Shown: positions 10,001 through 12,991, numbered from the stretch's first letter. The stretch is 15,809 nucleotides of DNA from Omnitrophica bacterium RIFOXYB12_FULL_50_7 (GCA_001804345.1 MHFU01000162.1:7755-23563), one strand, 5' to 3'. The notes: generated by a model not told the origin, from the sequence alone. Made by a program: numbers and translations.

Positions 10001-12991
10001 CTAATAGCCCGTTTCCCCAGCCTTTCCTCCGAGTCTTTTGTTCAGGATGCGGGCTATTATTATTGGCTCCGTCTCATCCCTGCCCGCTCGGAAGTGCGGG
10101 ATCAAAATAGCGCAACGGTCAACGCTCAACGGTCAACGTTGGATGAAAAAGATTCTGCGTTGCGCGTTGCGCCTGATACGTTGAGCGCGGCCGAAGGCCG
10201 TGGCCGCTCGGAAGTGCGGAATTTATCCGCGATAGATCTCTTTGCGATGCCCCACGGCAAGGATCAGAATGCCGGCCTTCTCCCTGTCGAAGATCACGCG
10301 GTAGTCACCGATGCGGAAGCGGTAGCAGGCAGGGCCGGCGCCCTCAATTTGGGTGTTTTTGGGCAGTTTAAGAAACATCCGCTCGGCATGCCGCGTGAAG
10401 TCGTAACGGATCATTTTGTGTTGGGAATACCGGCTTTATATTTGACTTCTTTACTGCTGACCCGGCCGGACACTCTTGATTCGTTGAGGGCTTTCAGGAA
10501 GGCGGGACTTACGGCTTCCGCGTTTTCTCCGATCTCCGCAAGGGTCTCGGGGCCGAATACAACCGCGATCGTGGCGCCCTTGGCGTTGATCATCCTGATG
10601 ATGCCTTTGACCGGGAACGGCAGTTTGGCGCTCGTGGCCGTTGTTTTGACAAGCATGATCTTTTCTTCGGAAAGGCTTTTGAGTAATGGTGTCATGATAA
10701 CTCCTCTGTTTTCTTTGCCACGGATTATAGCCCGGCCCGATTCTTTTGTCCAACCCCGCCGCTCCGAGGCACGTTCTGCGGTGCGCCTGACGTCAGAGAA
10801 GAAGGGCTTTACTATAGAATTGGGTAACAGGTGGCACAGAGAACGGGTCACCAATTATTATTACGGGGACGACGGAACATACAGCGAAAAATCTTTCCTT
10901 CTCGAGTTCCCGCTGACAGTGACCATTACTATGCCCCAAGGCAGATTTAGGGTCCCCATATTCAACAGTCCTTCTGGTGGATACTGGCGGGATACGATCC
11001 AGCGGTTATTCGTTGAGTTACCGGGAACGGAAGGTGTTTTTATCGCCAGTATCTCTGGTGTGACTTCCAGGGAGGCTTGGAATCCAGACGGCTATTTGGG
11101 GAAGGCGTTGCAGAAGGTGATTAAAAATTATCTTTCGGGGAATGAATTAAAGAACGGATCCGCTCTCTTGAAAGGTGAAAAAGTTTTGTTCACGTCAGGA
11201 TTATCCGGGGCCGTTCTTTGGAGCATTCCGGATGGAATAAAGTTTAAAATTCATTTTTTAAATAGCAAGGGACAAATATCTTATTCTGCAACAGCCACCC
11301 TACAGATAACTTCTTCGAAGACAAACATTAAGATCGAGGGCGCAAAAAGTTGGCGAGGATACGAGAAGAAAGGAAGCACATCAATTTTTACCGATGACCG
11401 AGAGATGTTGAGACTAACGCCAATGGAGGGAGGTCATCTGTCGGTATTGGCGATTGGAAATCCTTTTGAGCGTCGTGTATCGCTTGAGCGTATGGATTTG
11501 TCCCTGCCTGCCGGCAGGCAGGCGCCAATTTTGAAGGCGGCGGCTAAGACGAAAATAAGTCAGCGGGTTCAAGACCTGGCAAATGATAAAACTGTGCGAA
11601 GCGAAGTACGCCTGCCCGCCGGCAGTTTGTCCGCTACATTGCGGATGGACTCGTCCTCTGGCGAGGAGGGAACCCGCCAAAGCAGTGTGGCGGGGGTAAG
11701 GGAAATTGCCCCACTTAAGGAAGACCTTACGCTTCAAGTAAAAGGGAATGCCAAAGAGTGGGTCGACCAGTTTGGACTCGTGACCAGAATACCGGTGGAT
11801 ATGTCTAAGCGGAAATCAAAATCGGCTATGAAAACGCTTTTAGAATTGAGCGATCTGACAGACCAGGTGGCGCGCAGTGCTCAGTACCATGTTGTCTATC
11901 ACATGGTGACGACGGAAGGCGGCATATATGCCGGGGTGGAGATCGCGAACCCTGACGGTAAGATTTTTATCATCGATCTTCGCCAGCATCCAGGAGGTGC
12001 GCTCATATCTGAATTTCCGGAAGCTTATATCGAGGCGCTGAGAGCGAAGCTTATTAAAAATGCTGTGATGGTCTCCAACGGTTTTAGAGCGGTTTCCGTG
12101 GATAGAACTTATGAGAAATCTAATGGTCAGACTGTTATTATTAAAGCCAAACAGGCCCGCGCTGAGGTGAGGGGAATACTTAGCTCCACGGGCCACGGGC
12201 CACGGATCACGGAAAAAACAGAACGTGGAGCGTGGATCGTGGAACGTGGAACGAAAAAAGAAGTGCGCTCGGAAACGCGAATGGAAGCAACGGTTGCGAA
12301 TGACTGGCTGTTGGCGGTGAGTTATGAAAAACCAAGGGTCGAGAGTTCTCCGCTGGAGACAGGGACGCGCGGCATTCTCGCGACCGCGAAACAGGTGACG
12401 GGGAACATTTTCGCGGTTAGCGTCACGAAATTAAAATCATTCGCCTCTGTCATCGCGCAGGCGTTTTTCCCGGAACATTTTAGCGCGGAAGCCGAGATCA
12501 TGCGAGGCATGAATGTTGCGGCAGCGCGGCAGATCCTGCCGATCAAGGTCACGGAAAGCGGTCACGCGATCGTTGTAACGCCGGGAGTGGTAGAAATGGG
12601 GCTTCTTCCGGTCCTTCGTGCGGTTTTTCAGAGTTCTGATATTTTTGTGGTTGGGGCGGATAATGTTCAGGAACGGTTGGCCAGGGAAATGGAGCAAAAG
12701 ATATCCGGATTGAAACTGGATACCGTTGTCGAATTTGTCAAAGACTTGCCGGCCTTTCAGGCGGCTGTGGCCAAAAGAACAGCCAAGCGGGGAGTCTCCA
12801 GGATGCAGTTCTCCGGGCTTTCTACGGCGAATGATCCCCTTGAACTCGCAACGGCTTTGAAAACGCAGATCCCGGATTTCATGTCTGTCACGCACAGTAT
12901 TTTCCAGAAGTTCCAGCCGTATACGAACGAATTTATCCAGGGTCTTGTTGCGGAGTTCCAGGCCGCCATCAGCCGCGAACGGTCGGCGTAA
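2..12991 (+). CDS. Giant modular protein with RSEVR seams, 5'-partial
   Basis: A single uninterrupted frame runs from the left edge to TAA at 12989-12991 (at least 4,329 codons, roughly 470 kDa). A TTG at nt 47 could be taken as the start, but the frame is open upstream of it with plausible protein sequence and no visible Shine-Dalgarno, so the true start is probably outside the window. Order: methyltransferase-like region, cupin phosphoglucose isomerase, lipoprotein-like module, several unrecognised helical modules, second lipoprotein-like module, more unrecognised modules, and a C-terminal unrecognised module. About 24 copies of RSEVR or variants separate them. The frame also passes antisense through two complete minus-strand operons (7342-8154 and 10223-10752) and through five hairpin repeats, where its translation is Ser/Thr/Arg-rich and looks non-native. 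It ends 18 nt before a rho-independent terminator. No overall function can be assigned. It may be a fusion, a polyprotein or several internally initiated products. Confidence 0.8.
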   Translation, partial: AASQLAPSFVQHLENLSRQGLEGFRQHGTRAWASHLVFNRAFIKKVAGIDIPENDAFYTFSSDVEAEQMKKAVPFTDPKTWKRSLVALAKKQPRGSVAILGAGRGYDIPLLELALAFSQVTVVDLDDSVAKDVLGDLQKSLRDLALPEGEVRAIMGRVRFQAADLSGVAAEFSQRVEKIRAQGKSEQDRTDLYVALLKDMTAKIPETLPIQGQYSLVISSLLTSAMATALNVSALDSLDLQGVDDTDFLEAKYAFYDTLGAYHLDHMKKLLATDGKIYWSDTVETVPVILNPATGRESYVMNQKQLSFPIQAFFKKVEKDFQFNLMGPWGWTSHPPDSLVPEGRGFMVYAFEIQPPKATVQKPAPAEVAWKAGDRVREIRSGKAFTIETVDAQAQKVHFREDRPGTTVSISFLEYKYTRIDEGAADGQVQQMEPGVRSEVREIELTERLGLPAVLNPETLEIKYGTGVGFLNAWKKTLLSETPKGNGLPLWKSLKFAADYVDAQGVLIRQPDLARFYDPEKTLYLGHQGAYWTDAGLWAQLKKHKLRPDVTALPAGFVGDEYLRTEGHDHLSGFPEVYETVYGENSFLLFKAVPKFFLKNAAVKAVKKALKALNSLLVFLCKLFSWKKLTPIHFAWLDNYSEDTEDIEDAMFVFSEAGDHVLFPPGYQHISVNTGTTPFVMTDWVSTKADSDFKYIKRHNGAPYWIVKGPDGKPLPVRNPGYKGKVPEIRLVRPAAEIKLDGQVIFKKGVPMFNLVEEGKIDLLRFLNNTNFFGRYNTLYQQAFVPARSEVRGMTSATDNVRRATKEKTLSVDRSALTAAAGRTVRVGLLGLSLAALVGFGNGCATQSPIASSFGQTHSESVQQPTFKNLVDQVITVDQVIIHDNRAWARDRIGRPYFLFGIGSWTPFTFPGKGIEIPDGAKYLRFELDPEVPTSVEKVFRPPYIEVYKNDITSGNKETAITVGLFGNVIAMDGYYKLYGWDWVVQPADAEHRICTIDVPLKKGAQWIKTVVFSTHGGGDRPSFSLHEIRFVTGAEHRRVGQFTNDKDLPRRSQFGNFQNPAYLMQGDSRSEMRVVTKEPALLPNANTARYIAENRQFKKLQVAADNRPEVQALKVRRQAALKMAYETDIRPTDERQAQRLVASVNGLLDELRRLDLELAKLVVEGKATVEVNSPLPRSTDRSEVRDVSADSNRRTANGETAPIVRRPVTEVLAILTALEAHSIYSQEAEVGGAEARLFGLPRTILVLWKDGRAQLAFDRQPDGSPNVFNIAAGEIFDVRTKDEDGKKVVFILVPDSIAAGIEHLGYKEIISEVVPIKLVFVGASSANSLEPRKDLAVQIAQEMLSKDPFIEWLDVLSIFINMDQGRHTDTVKKVLSEFGISLDAASLANNPEHKKLIGEVAEALKMLKRAEVRSELRQRSEASQDAIDDLAKRVHKEHQWLALRNTVGEEGFKKFLKLTGRKEIPEMSKIVMAILVLGELVPTKQSLSETSPEVARKEEERLRALGHEGIMEEHSARVRNGIRILLTEHWAEELDSTRQNLELQGVTSEMVRRFMKEESIDNQAKAALQGVTTRWGVPRLEDIPVSSWAQFALQSLMESYQTEKRAELRSMDRIVRVGLAGLSLAGLLGLSNGCMSFRSSGFPDFSNTLLVQQSAASNLLSSNPPIVKLQPDEWEAVDLDSESIDIPESAKYLKLILKPLTPPSFLNTYIAPFIEAYGDSHQPVIEDPDYPPTGRRPYYKLFGGDFGKQVGDVFVITIPVRPGATKLEKLIFSTHGSVQYVSPVEVQYVGFTDAGGNAVPASARQELRAPRSEARQREDMTGPSAVAPSGSIIRAEVRTESKTGTYGKKHKRHDELGPNAAVALLRLQAGNNATVGELTKKVLASGGSTAVAGGIGIPDSLIRSKPTQRSEVRAADLSALEQLLTEAGHVALREKDPLLKKIAEELIRILPSQERSVSELRPIGAKLAGLSIEESRRLFWWFAKLAGGLRNPYLFQNGIVAAIISDIYRSQPSAKDLTAEALQKMVDREMQRYEEIAIRNTFKKTASGTEGTGSKQSRSEARKLVTVTKSDSHHVSGISTRSEVRSSSSGRVPGDAAGAEKYGRVRAATGRLYHELNMLPIHQADQELLESKAQTFLKTTSHIVFFEEAPSFIAHIFDLSTGRLIARREFSSRDGSILTNSQFFSASAREVPSSRGFVSIVPGHGIVARSPEPRTEYVIETTDLGTGKADEQTFRTEKEWLDRWNEIGRTAANQRRSEVRENTFSVTGDGKTSLAELIRNAIIGKKADLDDLDWIKRGGTVIPLKHPRLTFATELSVIIPENGEKVEAHWSSLSQDENQEMVEETVEDWVPTGEIVEEEVVYSDGLIEIKRRPVMEKRWVTRWVSKPRQWEAMQRDAENQDRSEVRGLTAGGTANGERETMRSALPEMTLPAAKGRRSEARTVEQDQMPAFVSRTDTRLEREGTATRTTSSTRISRFSTEDNLSSTAVNRSGIGATTSVTARKSARRLSTRTPTSVFEKALSFFLPRVINNQTPTLVSRLVSRTLIDGMATRMASLTSFMSILSSWTSVFSTPTSPLTETKSSAITAMSLRSDSTSVPTSVLEKALSFFLPRVINNQTPTLASMAETRRVNDGIAMRTPSSIVMSLTLTSAMSVLRRLTSFLTELRSSAMTEISLRTDSTRVPTSVTEYVFSFFFPSIMLKTSHAVRSLAGKASLVNINNQQFYNPFSAISILTVSTAAHSEVRGILGDRGQGIEDRQILNPNAYTLNPNEGRSEVREADGQVTPRESDGSYTRFGEASARRTGMQGRVRIPEKIWSLEEKPDENEMRRRVVEFYKKTFRSEPWALAALSDYLRHVIPLAIAVEAAFLKQRDLKLSRAEIALEMAIAKIAFQRRFQWLETFFFFTQLVRKVVAQVSGDKNSWVIPLDPSELEALSQVGIAKTEAEAMILETIEIFRGSVRLNGESKKTVADFVSSKGKPNDLLTSTFSEMFQGKIPLTVKSETKSPSVLSRAELRSYIPESLRKVLLSSSYDSGVEGDAGDGTRVHISGLFAPHIEASIKELAGREHITTLYDLVAFILENPDAAVKQFGLMKHGRLNIRDSSFLFNGILMSIDDQGITDAVARLFILSPEIRKIFPLRTVAVTVYDYTGESAMAPSQGDDTFERLPTVASFMEHLGQAPSIEKGFESITDKYVRAQLKTVLKRLGIDLPLPQDPKSRSFARGESVHRQIRLADESASGGEVRGNKPLGASAPNLAAYLLVKGPEERKALSPVLVQLRSDVEGYAREFLKKEKDFENLTVTITPVGKQNLIDMEVAFKAARYRHVADELLKDLIARFPSLSSESFVQDAGYYYWLRLIPARSEVRDQNSATVNAQRSTLDEKDSALRVAPDTLSAAEGRGRSEVRNLSAIDLFAMPHGKDQNAGLLPVEDHAVVTDAEAVAGRAGALNLGVFGQFKKHPLGMPREVVTDHFVLGIPALYLTSLLLTRPDTLDSLRAFRKAGLTASAFSPISARVSGPNTTAIVAPLALIILMMPLTGNGSLALVAVVLTSMIFSSERLLSNGVMITPLFSLPRIIARPDSFVQPRRSEARSAVRLTSEKKGFTIELGNRWHRERVTNYYYGDDGTYSEKSFLLEFPLTVTITMPQGRFRVPIFNSPSGGYWRDTIQRLFVELPGTEGVFIASISGVTSREAWNPDGYLGKALQKVIKNYLSGNELKNGSALLKGEKVLFTSGLSGAVLWSIPDGIKFKIHFLNSKGQISYSATATLQITSSKTNIKIEGAKSWRGYEKKGSTSIFTDDREMLRLTPMEGGHLSVLAIGNPFERRVSLERMDLSLPAGRQAPILKAAAKTKISQRVQDLANDKTVRSEVRLPAGSLSATLRMDSSSGEEGTRQSSVAGVREIAPLKEDLTLQVKGNAKEWVDQFGLVTRIPVDMSKRKSKSAMKTLLELSDLTDQVARSAQYHVVYHMVTTEGGIYAGVEIANPDGKIFIIDLRQHPGGALISEFPEAYIEALRAKLIKNAVMVSNGFRAVSVDRTYEKSNGQTVIIKAKQARAEVRGILSSTGHGPRITEKTERGAWIVERGTKKEVRSETRMEATVANDWLLAVSYEKPRVESSPLETGTRGILATAKQVTGNIFAVSVTKLKSFASVIAQAFFPEHFSAEAEIMRGMNVAAARQILPIKVTESGHAIVVTPGVVEMGLLPVLRAVFQSSDIFVVGADNVQERLAREMEQKISGLKLDTVVEFVKDLPAFQAAVAKRTAKRGVSRMQFSGLSTANDPLELATALKTQIPDFMSVTHSIFQKFQPYTNEFIQGLVAEFQAAISRERSA
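1071..1309 (+). other. Module: small beta-rich domain before the first seam
   Basis: A Lys/Pro/Ala-rich linker leads into a short segment containing AWKAGDRVREIRSGKAFTIE. The alternating pattern and the 'GDRVREI' start resemble SH3/KOW-like barrels, which often bind nucleic acid or peptides. This is a pattern impression only. The module ends at the first RSEVR seam (nt 1310) and may belong to the methyltransferase module. Confidence 0.25.
1310..2362 (+). other. Module: cupin-type glucose-6-phosphate isomerase
   Basis: Between seams at 1310 and 2363 the giant protein matches the archaeal-type (cupin) phosphoglucose isomerase family, which interconverts glucose 6-phosphate and fructose 6-phosphate. 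All four expected metal ligands are visible: two histidines in GHDH (residues 553 and 555), a glutamate in PEVYE (residue 561) and a histidine in PPGYQHISVN (residue 654). Flanking family-like stretches include VTALPAGFVGDEYLRTEGHD, FVMTDWVSTKADSDF and NPGYKGKVPEI. The spacing between the glutamate and the last histidine is about 93 residues, against about 39 in the Pyrococcus enzyme. The extra segment (nt about 1780-1880) is rich in Lys, Leu and Phe and predicts an amphipathic or membrane-touching helix. The ligand set suggests the fold and metal site are intact; activity is inferred. Confidence 0.7.
2363..3208 (+). other. Module: lipoprotein-like, with internal signal peptide
   Basis: The seam at 2363-2380 is followed immediately by ATG (2381), with GAGGTGA of the seam itself placed 5 nt upstream like a ribosome binding site. 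After a 30-residue stretch encoded by a hairpin repeat comes a hydrophobic lipoprotein-type signal, RVGLLGLSLAALVGFGNGC. The body shares clear blocks with the module at 4817-5434: IEIPDGAKYLRF, PPYIEVY, YYKLYGWDW and a segment ending VVFSTHG. It is probably a beta-rich surface or periplasmic domain of unknown function. A signal peptide hundreds of residues inside a protein makes sense only if the module is translated separately, is released by processing, or is a captured gene whose signal no longer works. Confidence 0.55.
2389..2469. repeat. Heptad hairpin element, copy 1 (in lipoprotein module)
   Basis: Four left heptads (CGCAACG, GACAACG, TGCGACG, CGCAACG) are followed by a 10-nt loop (2417-2426), four right heptads (CGTTGAG, CGTTGAC, CGTAGTG, CGTTGAC) and the tail CGCGGCCGCAGGCCG. 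The arms can fold back on each other. Compared with the paralogous module at 4835, this element sits between the start ATG and the hydrophobic core, lengthening the n-region of the signal peptide by about 27 residues in frame. It starts exactly 26 nt after the seam start, as copies 4 and 5 also do. Confidence 0.7.
3209..4816 (+). other. Three unrecognised modules between seams
   Basis: Seams at 3209, 3545, 4229 and 4817 divide this stretch. The first (about 112 residues) is charged and helical, with IRPTDERQAQRLVASVNGLL. The second (about 230 residues) begins as alternating strands (RTILVLWKDGRAQLAF, KKVVFILVPDSIAAGI) and ends helical. The third (about 195 residues) is helical, with long charged helices such as EEHSARVRNGIRILLTEHWA. 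The seam at 4229 is a doublet, RAEVR followed by SELR. No family was recognised and no catalytic motif, signal peptide or membrane segment was seen. Codon use looks ordinary for the plus strand, so they read as genuine protein. Confidence 0.4.
4817..5434 (+). other. Module: lipoprotein-like, second paralog
   Basis: Seam RAELRS is followed at once by ATG (4835) and a compact lipoprotein signal: MDRIV, then RVGLAGLSLAGLLGLSNGC with the cysteine 24 residues from that methionine. This is the length expected of a free-standing lipoprotein, so the module looks like a captured gene fused at its own start codon. Body blocks match the module at 2363: IDIPESAKYLKL, APFIEAY, YYKLFGGDF, LIFSTHG. It ends near the seam at 5435 without a stop. 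Upstream GAGCTGCGG is a weak ribosome binding site, so independent initiation is possible but not shown. Confidence 0.55.
5435..6244 (+). other. Four short unrecognised modules between seams
   Basis: Seams at 5435, 5504, 5729, 6176 and 6245 bound modules of about 23, 75, 149 and 23 residues. The 75-residue piece contains basic KTGTYGKKHKRHDEL and GGSTAVAGGIGIPDS. The 149-residue piece is helical (LSALEQLLTEAGHVAL; EESRRLFWWFAKLAGGL) and has no recognised family. The two 23-residue pieces look like linkers; the last is largely made from a palindromic repeat (6196-6224). No function can be assigned. Confidence 0.35.
6196..6224. repeat. Doubled palindrome GTGACAGTCACC
   Basis: GGTGACAGTCACC (6196-6208) and AGTGACAGTCACC (6212-6224) are each near-perfect palindromes around a central A and form a direct repeat with a 3-nt gap. 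They lie between seams at 6176 and 6245, filling almost the whole 23-residue inter-seam piece. This is a dispersed-repeat type rather than coding design; its role is unknown. Confidence 0.6.
6245..7207 (+). other. Two unrecognised modules between seams
   Basis: The first module (6245-6769) is about 175 residues with mixed strands, including HIVFFEEAPSFIAHIFDLST and EYVIETTDLGTGKADEQTF. The second (6770-7207) is about 146 residues, acidic in the middle (NQEMVEETVEDW, GEIVEEEVVYSDG) and then basic and Trp-rich (KRWVTRWVSKPRQW). Neither contains a recognised motif, signal or membrane segment. They read as ordinary plus-strand coding sequence, unlike the antisense cassette that follows. Confidence 0.35.
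7237..7311. repeat. Heptad hairpin element, copy 2 (before coiled-coil cassette)
   Basis: Left heptads GGGAACG, GCTAACG, GGGAACG, GGAAACG face right heptads CGTTCAG, CGTTACC, an 8-nt degenerate unit, and CGTTACC, then the tail CGCAGCCAAAGGCCG. It is framed by seams at 7208 and 7313. Because the minus-strand coiled-coil array ends at 7342, this hairpin lies just downstream of that operon and might also act in its 3' end formation. Confidence 0.65.
7342..7590 (-). CDS. Small coiled-coil protein, array copy 3
   Basis: An 82-residue protein starting ATG at 7590 and ending TGA at 7342-7344. Its N-terminus (KNDKAFSNTEVGVLVESLRA) and C-terminus (VVRVAVPSLSNRVSVLETKA) match the two neighbouring copies and the gene at 13062. 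The middle has regular hydrophobic heptads (VEERLSSVENRLMRVED) typical of a coiled coil. There is no signal peptide or membrane segment, so it is probably a cytoplasmic oligomer. It is the third gene of a minus-strand array with 6-nt gaps (TGA-TTATTT-ATG), without its own clear ribosome binding site, so translational coupling is likely. It lies wholly inside and opposite to the giant frame. Family unknown. Confidence 0.65.
   Translation of the reverse strand: MTLGKKNDKAFSNTEVGVLVESLRADFRAVTEVVAPIPERLTAVEERLSSVENRLMRVEDVVRVAVPSLSNRVSVLETKAGI
7597..7845 (-). CDS. Small coiled-coil protein, array copy 2
   Basis: An 82-residue paralog of the flanking genes, starting ATG at 7845. It shares RKNDKAFSSTEVGTLVESLR at the N-terminus and AIRVAIPSINVRLTNLETK at the C-terminus, with a heptad-patterned centre (VSVKGDVGVLKTDVHELRID). 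The start-to-start distance to each neighbour is 255 bp, a multiple of three, so the array keeps the opposite giant frame in phase. Linker sequences between copies 1/2 and 2/3 are near-identical (around 7586-7612 and 7841-7867), showing tandem duplication. Function unknown. Confidence 0.68.
   Translation of the reverse strand: MTLGRKNDKAFSSTEVGTLVESLRNDIAVIAEDLVSVKGDVGVLKTDVHELRIDMKLVKDAIRVAIPSINVRLTNLETKVGV
7852..8100 (-). CDS. Small coiled-coil protein, array copy 1 (first gene)
   Basis: I chose ATG at 8098-8100 (MIDGKKNEKTYSVTEVGTLV) over the upstream ATG at 8154. It aligns with the paralogs' starts and has a strong Shine-Dalgarno, GGGAGG, at 8109-8114, 8 nt away; the upstream ATG would overlap the -35 box. 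The 82-residue product has the family N-terminus, a coiled-coil centre (LSSVKKDVSLLKTDMAEVKV) and the C-terminal RIAIPSLTRRVSAIEAK. It leads a three-gene minus-strand operon carried antisense inside the giant gene, and paralogs lie at 13062-13569. No named family was recognised; an oligomeric or adaptor role is only a guess. Confidence 0.72.
   Translation of the reverse strand: MIDGKKNEKTYSVTEVGTLVESVRNDISVIAEDLSSVKKDVSLLKTDMAEVKVRLITIEDGVRIAIPSLTRRVSAIEAKVGV
8126..8154 (-). promoter_or_regulatory. Sigma70-type promoter of the coiled-coil array
   Basis: On the minus strand, a perfect -35 TTGACA (8149-8154) is separated by 17 nt from -10 TAAACT (8126-8131). Predicted transcription begins near 8119, about 19 nt before the ATG at 8100, with GGGAGG between. 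The downstream paralogous pair has the same layout (13620-13648), and the spacers resemble each other near the -10 (CCCTGC, ACCTGC). This makes the antisense array look like a working transcription unit. Confidence 0.65.
8244..8322. repeat. Heptad hairpin element, copy 3 (after coiled-coil cassette)
   Basis: Left heptads TAGGGGA, TAGGGGA, CAGGGTA, TAGAGGA and a partial fifth are followed by right heptads AACCCTA, ACGCCTA, TACCCTA, AACCCTA and the tail ATGAAGGCCG. The core pair (TAGGG/CCCTA) differs from the other copies, but the four-plus-four layout and the AAGGCCG tail are shared. It lies between seams at 8222 and 8321, so the coiled-coil cassette has a seam-hairpin-seam unit on both sides. 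Confidence 0.65.
8321..9655 (+). other. Two unrecognised modules between seams
   Basis: The module at 8321-9033 (about 238 residues) is strongly helical, with PWALAALSDYLRHVIPLAIA and a hydrophobic, aromatic stretch WLETFFFFTQLVRKVVAQV that might touch a membrane. The module from 9034 (about 207 residues) begins RAELRSYIPESLRKVLLSS and includes LFAPHIEASIKELAGREHIT and RTVAVTVYDYTGESAMAPS. No family, catalytic motif or signal peptide was recognised. The second module ends at the seam that was split by the 63-bp repeat. Confidence 0.35.
9656..9735. repeat. RSEVR seam split by a 63-bp inverted-repeat insertion
   Basis: The seam halves CGCTCG (9656-9661) and GAAGTGCGGGG (9725-9735) rejoin to the exact common form CGCTCGGAAGTGCGGGG. 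Between them, 9662-9724 (63 bp, 21 codons) contains GAGGCGAATC (9668-9677) facing GATTCGCCTC (9691-9700), plus the palindrome TCCGCCTCAGGCGGA (9710-9724). The giant frame is kept, so the protein reads RS, 21 extra residues, then EVRG. Boundaries may shift by a base or two. Confidence 0.7.
9736..10084 (+). other. Unrecognised alpha/beta module
   Basis: About 116 residues between the split seam and the seam at 10085. A helix (RSDVEGYAREFLKKEKDFEN) is followed by a strand (LTVTITPVGKQNLIDMEVAF), a helix (YRHVADELLKDLIARFPS) and a hydrophobic end (GYYYWLRLI). The pattern suggests a compact domain of two strands and helices. Family unknown. Confidence 0.35.
10111..10200. repeat. Heptad hairpin element, copy 4 (before toxin cassette)
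   Basis: Left heptads CGCAACG, GTCAACG, CTCAACG, GTCAACG; 19-nt loop (10139-10157); right heptads CGTTGCG, CGTTGCG, CCTGATA (degenerate), CGTTGAG; tail CGCGGCCGAAGGCCG. In copies 1, 2 and 4 the third right-arm unit is the degenerate one and the tail is nearly the same, so they share ancestry. It is framed by seams at 10085 and 10205, begins 26 nt after the seam start, and precedes the toxin-antitoxin cassette. Confidence 0.72.
10223..10414 (-). CDS. RelE/ParE-type toxin, internally truncated
   Basis: A 63-residue protein starting ATG at 10412-10414 and ending TAA at 10223-10225. Its start (MIRYDFTRHAERMFLKLPKN) and end (YRFRIGDYRVIFD, ILAVGHRKEIYRG) are typical of RelE/ParE ribonuclease or gyrase toxins, including the conserved GDYRVIF strand and the terminal GHRxEIY. 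The family is usually 85-95 residues. Here about 20-25 residues between LPKNTQ and IEGAGP are missing, covering the second helix and the approach to the first sheet strand. Its ATG overlaps the antitoxin stop (ATGA), the usual coupled arrangement. The toxin may be inactive, leaving an antitoxin with a relic partner, or may be a compact variant. The gene lies antisense in the giant frame, 3 nt from a seam. Confidence 0.7.
   Translation of the reverse strand: MIRYDFTRHAERMFLKLPKNTQIEGAGPACYRFRIGDYRVIFDREKAGILILAVGHRKEIYRG
10411..10695 (-). CDS. RelB/Phd-like antitoxin
   Basis: I start this 94-residue protein at ATG 10693-10695 because GAGGAG (10701-10706) lies 5 nt upstream and a TATAAT promoter precedes it; the same frame is open further upstream but that part crosses the seam. 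The sequence has an N-terminal KLPFPVKGIIRMINAKGATI and IAVVFGPETLAEI, resembling the DNA-binding half of Phd/YefM-type antitoxins. The C-terminal SPAFLKALNESRVSGRVSSK resembles the RelB tail that wraps the toxin. In this family the antitoxin neutralises the toxin and, with it, represses the operon. It overlaps the toxin gene by ATGA. The exact antitoxin family is not certain. Confidence 0.65.
   Translation of the reverse strand: MTPLLKSLSEEKIMLVKTTATSAKLPFPVKGIIRMINAKGATIAVVFGPETLAEIGENAEAVSPAFLKALNESRVSGRVSSKEVKYKAGIPNTK
10724..10752 (-). promoter_or_regulatory. Promoter of the antitoxin-toxin operon
   Basis: Minus-strand -10 TATAAT (10724-10729) is perfect. TGGACA (10747-10752) at 17 nt serves as the -35 and matches consensus at five of six bases. 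Transcription would start near 10717, 22 nt before the antitoxin ATG. The -35 lies only 7 bp from the seam at 10760, so the cassette contains just the promoter, two genes and stop. Confidence 0.6.
10760..11596 (+). other. Unrecognised beta-rich module
   Basis: About 279 residues of mainly alternating strand-like sequence (SFLLEFPLTVTITMPQGRFR; KFKIHFLNSKGQISYSATAT; TLQITSSKTNIKIEG). This suggests a beta-sandwich or similar surface-type domain. Near its end is an LPAGRQ peptide encoded by the palindrome at 11503-11522. No family was recognised. Confidence 0.35.
11503..11522. repeat. 20-bp perfect palindrome, translated LPAGRQ
   Basis: CCTGCCTGCCGGCAGGCAGG reads identically on both strands and appears in the giant protein as LPAGRQA. 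A related partial copy, CTGCCCGCCGGCAG, follows directly after the seam at 11597 and is read as LPAG. The same tetra- to hexapeptide is familiar from translated palindromic repeats in candidate-phylum genomes, so it is better seen as an inserted DNA repeat than as a protein motif. Confidence 0.65.
11597..12157 (+). other. Unrecognised module after the recoded seam
   Basis: It begins with the RSEVR copy spelled CGAAGCGAAGTACGC, then an LPAG half-palindrome, and around 11671-11697 an inverted repeat with arms CCCGCCA and TGGCGGG. The following about 150 residues look like a real alpha/beta domain (YHVVYHMVTTEGGIYAGVEI; GKIFIIDLRQHPGGALISEF; EAYIEALRAKLIKNAVMVSN). No family was recognised. The first 35 residues are repeat-derived linker. 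Confidence 0.4.
12184..12253. repeat. Heptad hairpin element, copy 5
   Basis: Left heptads CTCCACG, GGCCACG, GGCCACG, GATCACG; 12-nt loop (12212-12223); right heptads CGTGGAG, CGTGGAT, CGTGGAA, CGTGGAA. The core pair is CCACG/CGTGG instead of CAACG/CGTTG. It begins 26 nt after the seam start at 12158 and is followed by a seam at 12266, the same seam-hairpin-seam unit as elsewhere. It lacks the GGCCG tail of copies 1-4. Confidence 0.72.
12266..12991 (+). other. C-terminal module of the giant protein
   Basis: Seam RSETR is followed immediately by ATG (12281), as for the two lipoprotein modules. The about 240-residue module has a strand/helix pattern (AARQILPIKVTESGHAIVVT; GLLPVLRAVFQSSDIFVVGA; KLDTVVEFVKDLPAFQAAVA) suggesting an alpha/beta fold. 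It ends in ERSA and TAA at 12989-12991, 18 nt before a terminator hairpin. No catalytic motif or family was recognised. GAAACGCGA upstream of the ATG is a poor ribosome binding site. Confidence 0.4.

Noticed and set aside
10696..10854. N-terminal extension of the antitoxin frame
   Set aside because: It crosses the promoter and a seam, is low in protein-like pattern, and the ATG at 10695 has a strong ribosome binding site.
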